Below are positions 56,949-64,000 of a DNA stretch of 64,000 nt, piece by piece. The notes beneath the pieces are model-generated. The model made no database searches. It was not told the DNA's origin and worked only from the letters and a program-made list of their open reading frames with translations. The stretch lies in contig JADJLA010000018.1 in NCBI GenBank assembly GCA_016705695.1, positions 1 through 64,000 on the forward strand, in the 5' to 3' direction. This stretch comes from Sphingobacteriaceae bacterium. GTDB lineage: Bacteria > Bacteroidota > Bacteroidia > B-17B0 > Aurantibacillaceae. Numbering within the stretch: position 1 is the stretch's first letter; every line of letters begins with the position of its first letter. A program made the position numbers and the translations under genes.

Positions 56949-59618
56949 ATGATCAAAAATTTATTTAAACACACAGCAGCCTTTACTTTGTTTTTTTGTG
57001 CAACATCTTTGTTAGCAAAAGAAGGCGGACCGGTTAAGTTGATTTCATCAACAAACAATGAATCCATCATTAAAATTGATGTAAATTCATTCAGTAAAAA
57101 ACCTGCCAATGGCGAATTTGTAATTACAACTCCATATGGTGGTTCTATTTTGCAAAAAGGCTGTCCTGATGTTCCAAAGTTTACTGTCTCTTTGGCTGTT
57201 CCTTCCGGCGCTCAAATGAACTACGAGATCATAGACGCTAAATATACCGATCATCAAAACACAGATGTTGCTCCCTCAAAAGGAACGGTATCTCGTAAAT
57301 ACAATATAAGCGATATTCCTTATACAAAAGGATCCACTTACAGCAAAAACGCTTTCTACCCAAGCAGTTTAGTTGAGCTGGGGCATTCATACATTCTTCG
57401 TGATGTGCACGGGCAAGCTGTTTCTTTTCAACCGTTTCAATACAATCCTGTAACTAAAACATTACGTGTATACACTGAGCTAACTGTTCGCGTTTACAAC
57501 CAAAATGCAAGTAAAACTTCGGCGCTTGCATTGCCTGAACATGTTGACGCTAACTTCTTGACCATTTACCAATCACAGTTTTTAAATGCTTCTTCGTTAC
57601 CAGTTACTACCCCTTTAGCAGAAGGCGGCAAGATGTTGATCATTTGTAACGATGCATACATGAGTGCGATGACTCCTTTTATTGAGTGGAAAAAGAAGAT
57701 CGGGATCCCAACTACTATGGTTTCAATTTCATCAGTTGGTAATAATACTGCTTCAATATTAAACTATGTTACTAATTACTATAATACAAATGGTCTTTCT
57801 TATTTATTATTAGTTGGCGATGCGCAGCACATCACACCAATCACATTTGCAATGAGTGGAGATTCTGATAATGGTTATGGATACATTGTTGGTAATGATC
57901 GTTATCCGGACATCATGGTTGGGCGTTTCTCAGCAGAAACCGCCACGCATGTTACAACCATGGTTAACCGTACAATTGCTTACGAAAAAACGCCAACGCC
58001 AAATGCAAGCTGGTATAAAAGCGCAATGGGAATTGCTTCAGATCAAGGGCCGGGTAATGATAACCAAATTGATTACCAGCATATGCGTTCTATTCGTGGA
58101 CAGTTATTAGCGTATACTTATACCAATGTTGCCGAGATGTATGATGGCTCTCAGGGTGTAGTTGATGCAACAGGCAATCCAAGCGCGGCAATGGTAGCAG
58201 CCGAACTAAATGCGGGAGTAAGTCTTATTAACTATGTTGGACACGGATCAGATAACTCTTGGGCGAGTTCAGGATTTTCGAGCACGAACATTAATGCTTT
58301 GAACAATAATAACAAATGGCCATTCATTTTTTCTGTGGCATGTGTAAATGGTAACTTTAAAAACCAAACCTGTTTTGCTGAAACATGGTTGCGCGCAGCA
58401 AATGCAAGTGGGCCAACCGGTGCTGTTGCAACCATTATGTCAACTATCAATCAATACTGGAATCAACCGATGGAAGGTCAAGACATGATGGATACTATTT
58501 TATGTGAGGCAATTTCAAACAACATCAAACGTTCTTTCGGAGGAATTACTGTAAATGGTATGTACAAGATGAATGATTTTTACGGCACCTCAGGAATGGA
58601 TATGACCGACACTTGGACCATTTTTGGTGATCCATCTGTTATCGTTCGTTCAGATAATCCAACTCCAATGACGGTTACGCATTCTACTTTAGAAGTTGTT
58701 GGTGTAACTCAATTGGCAGTAAATTGTAATAAGAATGGCGCCATTGTTTGTTTAACTAAACAAGGTAATATTTTAGGCACAGGAATAGTTGCTTCGGGTA
58801 GTGTTAACATCACATTCCCTGCTATTAATAGTATTGATTCGATTGATGTAACTGTTACCGCATATAACTGCGTTCCTTATTTCGGAAAAACATATGTGCA
58901 ATGTCCTGCCAATTTAATGACATTGAATTCTAATAATGTTTCTATTTGCATTGGAAGTTCGGCTACACTGAGCGCTTCGGGTGCCACATCTTATACTTGG
59001 AATACATCTTCAAACGCTGCAAGCATTGTTGTAAATCCAATGGCGAATGCGCAATACACAGTTACAGGAACATTGAATAACGTGTGTTATGAATCAGAAG
59101 TTGTGAACGTAACTGTAAACCAACTGCCAAACGTAACGTTCAATCAAAATCCTACTACTGTTTGTTTAGGTTCGGGATTAGTTCCGTTTAACGGATTGCC
59201 TGCGGGCGGTGTATATGCAGGTAACGGTGTTGTTGGAAGCAATTTCAATGTGGGCACTGCGGGTACAGGTAGTCACCAAATAGTTTATACTTATACCGAC
59301 ATTAACGGTTGTGTAAATACGGCAACTGCAACTATGTTGGTTGATCCCTGCGCAAGTTTAAATGAGAATGTATTAGCTCACAATATCAGTATTTATCCTG
59401 TTCCTGCTACGGATCATATAGTAATTAAATTTGCTTCCACACATGATGGCATGCAAGTTTCAATTTACAATGCAATTGGTCAAGTTGTTTCGCAAAAAGC
59501 AATTGCTAAAGGAATTCAAAACTATAAATTAGAAACAAGTGAGTATGCTCGCGGTGTTTATTTCTTGAAAGTAAAAACCAATGAACAAATTAAATTTGTA
59601 AAGTTTGTTTTGGAGTAA
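56949..59618 (+). CDS. Gingipain-like C25 cysteine protease with T9SS tail
   Basis: An 889-residue secreted protease. Start at 56949 (MIKNLFKHTAAFTLFFCATS) gives a signal peptide; the frame's earlier Met is not preceded by a good RBS. A propeptide-like beta domain (about 25-215) precedes the catalytic domain, with KMLIICNDAYMSAMTPFIEW, the His432 in INYVGHGSD and nucleophile Cys465 in SVACVNGNF, 33 residues apart, as in RgpB. A Lys/Arg-binding pocket cannot be judged. An Ig-like module (about 640-800) and a type A Por sorting tail follow (SIYPVPATDHIVIKF, then YARGVYFLKVKT). Exported through T9SS. Not part of an operon. Confidence 0.93.
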   Translation: MIKNLFKHTAAFTLFFCATSLLAKEGGPVKLISSTNNESIIKIDVNSFSKKPANGEFVITTPYGGSILQKGCPDVPKFTVSLAVPSGAQMNYEIIDAKYTDHQNTDVAPSKGTVSRKYNISDIPYTKGSTYSKNAFYPSSLVELGHSYILRDVHGQAVSFQPFQYNPVTKTLRVYTELTVRVYNQNASKTSALALPEHVDANFLTIYQSQFLNASSLPVTTPLAEGGKMLIICNDAYMSAMTPFIEWKKKIGIPTTMVSISSVGNNTASILNYVTNYYNTNGLSYLLLVGDAQHITPITFAMSGDSDNGYGYIVGNDRYPDIMVGRFSAETATHVTTMVNRTIAYEKTPTPNASWYKSAMGIASDQGPGNDNQIDYQHMRSIRGQLLAYTYTNVAEMYDGSQGVVDATGNPSAAMVAAELNAGVSLINYVGHGSDNSWASSGFSSTNINALNNNNKWPFIFSVACVNGNFKNQTCFAETWLRAANASGPTGAVATIMSTINQYWNQPMEGQDMMDTILCEAISNNIKRSFGGITVNGMYKMNDFYGTSGMDMTDTWTIFGDPSVIVRSDNPTPMTVTHSTLEVVGVTQLAVNCNKNGAIVCLTKQGNILGTGIVASGSVNITFPAINSIDSIDVTVTAYNCVPYFGKTYVQCPANLMTLNSNNVSICIGSSATLSASGATSYTWNTSSNAASIVVNPMANAQYTVTGTLNNVCYESEVVNVTVNQLPNVTFNQNPTTVCLGSGLVPFNGLPAGGVYAGNGVVGSNFNVGTAGTGSHQIVYTYTDINGCVNTATATMLVDPCASLNENVLAHNISIYPVPATDHIVIKFASTHDGMQVSIYNAIGQVVSQKAIAKGIQNYKLETSEYARGVYFLKVKTNEQIKFVKFVLE

Positions 59619-59635
59619 GCTATTTTATATTAAAA

Positions 59636-59665
59636 GAAAAAGGCCGGAATTATCCGGCCTTTTTC
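59636..59665 (+). terminator. Terminator after the C25 protease
   Basis: AAAAAGGCCGGA and TCCGGCCTTTTT, about 10 bp stem with T run. Confidence 0.85.
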
Positions 59666-59667
59666 TT

Positions 59668-59818
59668 GGTCCCAGCGGGACCAAACATTTCTAAAAACAA
59701 GTCCAAAGAAACCGTAGTTGCCCCAGAGGGGCAAAACATTTTGCGGGTTTTGCTCCTCTGGGGCAAGAGCATGTTTTCTGCATGAACATTTTTAAAAATG
59801 TTAAGCCCCACTGGGGCT
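59668..59818. repeat. Cluster of GC-core palindromes
   Basis: Four short palindromes: GGTCCCAGCGGGACC (59668-59682), TTGCCCCAGAGGGGCAA (59718-59734), TTGCTCCTCTGGGGCAA (59750-59766) and AGCCCCACTGGGGCT (59804-59818). The second and third also pair with each other (16 of 17), giving a long hairpin with a 15-base loop. AACATT flanks recur and AACATTTTTAAAAATGTT is at 59785-59802. This is a dispersed-repeat type seen between genes, not part of a coding region. Confidence 0.65.
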
Positions 59819-59832
59819 ATTTTAAAATTCAG

Positions 59833-59840
59833 TATCTTTA
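59833..59840 (+). promoter_or_regulatory. Weak -7 element for the flavoprotein gene
   Basis: TATCTTTA, one mismatch from TAnnTTTG, 29 bases before the ATG at 59869. The same octamer precedes the small ORF at 39103. Confidence 0.3.
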
Positions 59841-59868
59841 CAGTATTAAAGGATAAAAACCTTTCGTC

Positions 59869-61455
59869 ATGCTACAAAAAATTCAAATTCAGGTATCTCC
59901 TACTATTGCTTTTAACGAGCAATTACTCAAAGAAGAAGTCAAACAATTTTTATCTCTAGGCGATCAAGCACTTTTTGTTAAACCTGTGCGCCGAAGTATT
60001 GATGCGCGTAACAGAAATATCAAAGTAAATTTAACCTTGCATGTTTTTGTTGATGAACAACCAAGTACTGACGAAATTACATTCGACTATAAAGATGTTT
60101 CAAAACGCAAGAACACCTGCCATATTATTGGTGCTGGTCCTGCAGGTTTGTTTGCAGCATTACGTTGTTTAGAATTAAACATAAAGCCTATTATTTTTGA
60201 ACGCGGCAAAAATGTAAAAGACAGGCGACGAGATCTTGCGGCGATCAATAAAGATCATCTTGTAAACCCTGAGAGTAATTATTGCTTTGGGGAAGGTGGT
60301 GCAGGAACTTATAGTGATGGAAAACTTTATACCAGAAGCAGTAAACGCGGAAGCATTGAAAAAATACTGAACACCTTTGTTTACCATGGGGCAAGTTCTG
60401 AAATATTGGTGGATGCTCATCCGCATATTGGCACAAATAAATTACCTCAGCTTATTGAAAATATTCGCGAGACCATTTTAAAGTTCGGTGGAGAAATTCA
60501 TTTTAATTCAAAGATGGTTGATCTAACCATTGAAAATGGAGCCATAAAAGAAATTTATGTTGAAACAGAAAAAGGGAAAACTGAATTTCCAATTCAATCA
60601 CTCATTCTTGCAACAGGCCATTCGGCTAGAGATATTTATGAGTTATTTGATTCTAAGAAAATTCTTATTGAGGCCAAGCCTTTTGCCATGGGTGTGCGGG
60701 TTGAACATCCACAGGAATTAATTGATAGCATTCAATACCATTGCAGTTCTACAAACGAAGTAAATGAAAAACGAGAATATCTGCCGGCTTCAAGTTATAG
60801 TTTAGTGAATCAAATTGGCGCTTATGGTGTGTATTCGTTTTGCATGTGCCCTGGTGGAATTATTGCGCCTTGCGCTACAGGGCCCGAACAAGTTGTAACC
60901 AATGGCTGGAGCCCAAGTAAACGAAATAATCCTTATGCCAATAGTGGGATTGTATTAGGATTAACCTTAAACGATTTTAAACCGTACGCAAAACACGGCG
61001 AATTATCGGGATTAGCGTTTCAAAAAGAATTAGAAAAAAGCGCGTGGTTTGCCGGAGGGAAAACTCAAACGGCGCCCGCCCAACGTTTGCAAGATTTTGT
61101 AAATGGAAAGCTGAGCACTTCTCTGCCCGATTGTTCTTATCAACCCGGATTGAGATCGGTTGATATGATGAGTATGTTAGGAAATTTGATCGGGAAAAAT
61201 TTGCAACAAGGCTTTAAAGAGTTTGGCAAAAAAATGCGCGGTTATTTAACAAACGAAGCATTAATTGTTGGCGTAGAATCGCGCACCTCAACGCCTGTGC
61301 GCATTCCAAGAGATAACGAAACATTACAGCATCCACAACTAAAGAACTTATTTCCATGCGGAGAAGGGGCCGGTTACGCAGGCGGTATTGTTAGTGCTGC
61401 CATGGATGGCGAAAGATGCGCTGATAAAGTTTTGGAATTGAATTATAAAAAGTAA
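59869..61455 (+). CDS. COG2509-type FAD-dependent dehydrogenase
   Basis: A 528-residue flavoprotein. A small N-terminal domain (1-85; QIQVSPTIAFNEQLLKEEVK, then VRRSIDARNRNIKVNLTLHV) precedes the FAD Rossmann motif CHIIGAGPAGLFAALRCLEL, the EGGAGTYSDGKLYTR block, ILATGHSARDIYELF, and the C-terminal FAD contact FPCGEGAGYAGGIVSAAMDG. Conserved Cys residues lie in FCMCPGGIIAPCATG. Homologues are broadly found and described only as uncharacterised dehydrogenases, so the substrate is unknown. Length is normal for the family. The next gene starts 9 bases later. Confidence 0.9.
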   Translation: MLQKIQIQVSPTIAFNEQLLKEEVKQFLSLGDQALFVKPVRRSIDARNRNIKVNLTLHVFVDEQPSTDEITFDYKDVSKRKNTCHIIGAGPAGLFAALRCLELNIKPIIFERGKNVKDRRRDLAAINKDHLVNPESNYCFGEGGAGTYSDGKLYTRSSKRGSIEKILNTFVYHGASSEILVDAHPHIGTNKLPQLIENIRETILKFGGEIHFNSKMVDLTIENGAIKEIYVETEKGKTEFPIQSLILATGHSARDIYELFDSKKILIEAKPFAMGVRVEHPQELIDSIQYHCSSTNEVNEKREYLPASSYSLVNQIGAYGVYSFCMCPGGIIAPCATGPEQVVTNGWSPSKRNNPYANSGIVLGLTLNDFKPYAKHGELSGLAFQKELEKSAWFAGGKTQTAPAQRLQDFVNGKLSTSLPDCSYQPGLRSVDMMSMLGNLIGKNLQQGFKEFGKKMRGYLTNEALIVGVESRTSTPVRIPRDNETLQHPQLKNLFPCGEGAGYAGGIVSAAMDGERCADKVLELNYKK

Positions 61456-61464
61456 ATTTGTTTA

Positions 61465-64000
61465 GTGCTCAAATTCCGATATACCCTTCTCTTCTTTTTA
61501 ACTGTTACGTTCTGTTTACAAGCACAGCTATCGCCTTATAACCAACGTTCGGTCGATTCCGTTCAAAAGATCATTTCAAAAACAAAGAACGACACCGCTA
61601 TTATATACTTTGAACTAGTAAAAGATCAATATGTTCACGCTGAGGATCCTGCTCGCTCATTAAAAACTGTTGGTCCCTTATTTGAAAAAGCAAAACGAAT
61701 CAATCACTCAAATTCCATTATTAGAATGTACATAATGTGGGAAAGGGCTTGGCTTAGATATGCACAAATTGAATCGAACATCAGCAAAAAAGAAAAGTTA
61801 ATTGTGCGTATTGATTCATTGCTGGAAAAACACATGTCGTTTGTTACAAGTAACTATACCGGCGAATCACTAATAATTAACGCCGACTATCCTACAAATT
61901 TTTACCGATGGCTTGGAGAAACCTCGGTGGAAAAGAAAGACTTCTATTATAACAAGCTAACTTCCCGATTTGACCTTTTAGTTACAAAGTATGATCTAAA
62001 AAAGTTTCCTGATCGATACATGTATTTGGCATTTGGAATGGCCGTAGGTTTGCAAAACGCTTTAAGAACCCCACTTGCAGCCAAATACTATTTGCAACTT
62101 GCACATTACGCCGATTCTTTAAAAAGTTTTGATAGAGCAACCGAGTATTATAATAACTTAGGCTTTACTTATTTTGCAGATGGAAATCTAGGCGCTGCTC
62201 AGAGATATTATTTTTTATCACTAAAATCCACTGAAAAACTTCCACCCGACAGCTTTACAATTACTGAGCGTCACAAAGAGCGAATTGGAAATAAAGGCGT
62301 AACCATGGCCAATATTGCTAATGTTTTCTTTCTTCAAAAAAATTATCAGCAGGCGGTTGATTATTACAAACGCTCTACCAAATATTTTATTGATGCGGGC
62401 GCCAACGATATTTACATCTCTGTTACATTGCGAATAGGAAGTATATACGCTACCATGAACGAATTGGATAGCGCAGAAGCATATTTAAAAAAAGTGCAAA
62501 AACTAAGTTCCCTTCTAAAAGAGAAGAATCAATTGATGCTGCATGAGATTCGCATTAATAGTTTAAAAGGATATATACTTTCGCAAAAGAAAAGATATAG
62601 GGATGCGATCTTTGTTGCACAAAATGTAGTGCGTTTATCAGAACAAATTAATGACGATAATGCAAAGATCCAGGCATATGAATCCATTGCCGGTTATTAT
62701 ATGCTTAATAATGAATTTCAAAAAAGCATTACATTTTATAACAAACAGTTGGCTTATGGTCATATTGGATGGAAAGAAAAAACACTTTCGAAAGTTTATA
62801 TCAATAAAGGGAAGGCTTTTATTAAATTAAATAAGCCGGATAGTGCCATTGCAAATTTGTTGCGCGCAAAAGAGCTCTCCGAAAAAGTGAACATCAAGCT
62901 AGAGATGAATGCCACGTACCAATATTTAGCAGAAGCTTATATTCTTGCAAATAAAATGGGAGAAGCTGTGATCTATTTAAAAAAACATATTCAATACAAG
63001 GATAGTTTGATGGGCGATCAAGTAACGCAGCAAGTAACTAGTATGGGTTTAAAATATGAAAGTGATATTAAATTAGTAGAAGAAAAAAGTATTCGCGAAA
63101 AACAACAACTCGAAAATCAAAAAAAAGACGAACAACAAGCTCAGCAAAAAAACATCCTTATCATTATCATACTTTCTGTTTCTCTGTTAGTTGTAGTTGC
63201 GGGATTTTCACTATTCAAGATCAAAAATGCTAACGCCCTCCTTAGATCTCAAAAAACAGAAATTGAAGAACAGCGAAATATTGTTGTTCATCAAAAACAT
63301 ATTGTAGAAGAAAAAAATAAAGAAATAACCGATAGTATACAATATGCCAAGCGAATTCAAACCGCTTTAATTCATACACAACCTCATTTGGAGGGTAATT
63401 TTAAAGACCATTTCGTTTTCTTCAAACCAAAAGATATTGTGAGCGGCGATTTTTATTGGTCGGCCCTACAAAACGAACATCTATATGTTGCCGCTTGTGA
63501 TTGCACAGGCCATGGTGTTCCGGGTGCTTTTATGAGTTTGCTGAATATTTCGTTCTTAAATGAGGCCGTCATTCAAAGAAAATTAGTAGACCCGAATAAA
63601 GTATTTGATTTTGTGAAGAATAATTTAGTTACGAATCTTGCTTCAGATGAATCAAAAGACGGTATGGATGCTTGCTTACTTCATATTGATAAAAAAACAA
63701 AGACCATTACCTACTCTGCTGCTAATAATAAGCCTGTCATCATTCGTGATAATGAATTGATAGAATTGCCTTGTGATAAAATGCCGGTTGGAAAAAGCTA
63801 TGTGGAAACAGCGTTTACGCTTTATAATATAGATTATAAAAAGAATGACATCATATATCTTTTCACCGACGGATATAAAGATCAATTTGGAGGAAAGGAA
63901 AATAAAAAATTGAATAGTAAGATGTTCAAGAAACTTCTATTGGAATTCTCAAAATTTGATTTCATTACTCAAAAGGAAAAGATCAAAGATTTCTTTTCTG
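61465..64000 (+). CDS. TPR sensor with SpoIIE/PP2C phosphatase domain (partial)
   Basis: An open frame from GTG 61465 through the window's end (845 codons, no stop). Signal peptide or N-terminal TM: FRYTLLFFLTVTFCLQAQ. TPR-like helices fill about residues 60-540, for example FTYFADGNLGAAQRYYFLSL and KAFIKLNKPDSIANLLRAKE-type repeats. A coiled segment leads to a TM helix (ILIIIILSVSLLVVVAGFSL, about 562-582) and a second coiled coil. The cytoplasmic SpoIIE phosphatase begins near 625: IQYAKRIQTALIHTQPHLEG, FVFFKPKDIVSGDFYW, VAACDCTGHGVPGAFMSLLN, DGMDACLLHID, and DIIYLFTDGYKDQFGG. Metal-binding Asp residues are present. It probably relays an envelope signal to an anti-anti-sigma-like partner. 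GTG is chosen because the signal peptide begins directly after it. Confidence 0.9.
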   Translation, partial: MLKFRYTLLFFLTVTFCLQAQLSPYNQRSVDSVQKIISKTKNDTAIIYFELVKDQYVHAEDPARSLKTVGPLFEKAKRINHSNSIIRMYIMWERAWLRYAQIESNISKKEKLIVRIDSLLEKHMSFVTSNYTGESLIINADYPTNFYRWLGETSVEKKDFYYNKLTSRFDLLVTKYDLKKFPDRYMYLAFGMAVGLQNALRTPLAAKYYLQLAHYADSLKSFDRATEYYNNLGFTYFADGNLGAAQRYYFLSLKSTEKLPPDSFTITERHKERIGNKGVTMANIANVFFLQKNYQQAVDYYKRSTKYFIDAGANDIYISVTLRIGSIYATMNELDSAEAYLKKVQKLSSLLKEKNQLMLHEIRINSLKGYILSQKKRYRDAIFVAQNVVRLSEQINDDNAKIQAYESIAGYYMLNNEFQKSITFYNKQLAYGHIGWKEKTLSKVYINKGKAFIKLNKPDSAIANLLRAKELSEKVNIKLEMNATYQYLAEAYILANKMGEAVIYLKKHIQYKDSLMGDQVTQQVTSMGLKYESDIKLVEEKSIREKQQLENQKKDEQQAQQKNILIIIILSVSLLVVVAGFSLFKIKNANALLRSQKTEIEEQRNIVVHQKHIVEEKNKEITDSIQYAKRIQTALIHTQPHLEGNFKDHFVFFKPKDIVSGDFYWSALQNEHLYVAACDCTGHGVPGAFMSLLNISFLNEAVIQRKLVDPNKVFDFVKNNLVTNLASDESKDGMDACLLHIDKKTKTITYSAANNKPVIIRDNELIELPCDKMPVGKSYVETAFTLYNIDYKKNDIIYLFTDGYKDQFGGKENKKLNSKMFKKLLLEFSKFDFITQKEKIKDFFS

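Noticed and set aside
11920..61455. A complete T9SS apparatus
   Set aside because: Only cargo proteins with type A or type B tails are here; none of the machinery genes (for example sov/sprA, porV, gldKLMN) was recognised.

Overview
The window is AT-rich chromosomal DNA from a member of the Bacteroidota. Evidence: two kinds of type IX secretion (T9SS) cargo tail (gliding-motility type B CHU_C tails and a type A Por tail on a gingipain-like C25 protease), an S46 dipeptidyl-peptidase, an exbB-exbD-exbD-tonB-pstS-TPR cluster, Bacteroidota-type promoters (TTTG-N19-TAnnTTTG) and a tyrosine integrase of the Bacteroidota SAM-5 style. Genus cannot be told from the sequence alone.

Region A (1-10,095) is an accessory island whose right edge lies inside a tRNA-Arg(CCU) gene. 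The tRNA is cut two bases past its anticodon loop, next to a tyrosine integrase and a set of 10-bp arm-site-like repeats. The island carries a single-chain MmeI-like (type IIL) restriction-modification gene, a PD-(D/E)XK-like nuclease/membrane gene, YwqK/lipoprotein-like remnants and a RAMA-like fragment. Every gene in it is broken, but almost every break I could resolve is one base missing from a short homopolymer. That points to uncorrected sequencing errors, or very recent decay, rather than old pseudogenes.

Region B (10,226-24,429): an FMN/[3Fe-4S] glutamate-synthase-like protein; a 2,689-residue secreted adhesin-like protein with a tandem 240-residue super-repeat and a CHU_C tail; endonuclease III; the tryptophan-to-kynurenine pair kmo-kynA; and a tandem universal stress protein.

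Region C (24,432-29,280, minus): four tightly packed genes for a TMTC-like GT-C membrane protein with TPRs and an unusual four-loop EF-hand-like insertion, a periplasmic cupin, a PfkB kinase and a CDF cation exporter.

Region D (29,452-42,407): an NtrY-like membrane histidine kinase overlapping a zinc-ribbon protein; a half-length aldehyde dehydrogenase without the catalytic half; an overlapping LolA-like/YidD/TPR/TPR envelope cluster; TM2 and TrmH genes; two cysteine-rich small secreted proteins (one metallothionein-like); then a small ORF, a minimal nucleotidyltransferase, a patatin phospholipase and an M3 peptidase packed together.

Region E (42,478-52,945, minus): a CHU_C cargo gene interrupted by one in-frame amber codon, then the TonB energisation cluster (exbB-exbD-exbD-tonB, small membrane protein, PstS-like lipoprotein, short TonB-domain protein, TPR protein) with a textbook promoter in front of exbB.

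Region F (53,203-64,000): a lipoprotein, a MmcQ/YjbR protein, the S46 peptidase, the C25 protease, a COG2509 flavoprotein, and a TPR-SpoIIE phosphatase running off the right edge. Two clusters of intergenic palindromes (53.96-54.05 kb and 59.67-59.82 kb) look like dispersed REP-type elements. The overall picture is a proteolytic, T9SS-using bacterium with an integrated restriction island at the left edge.
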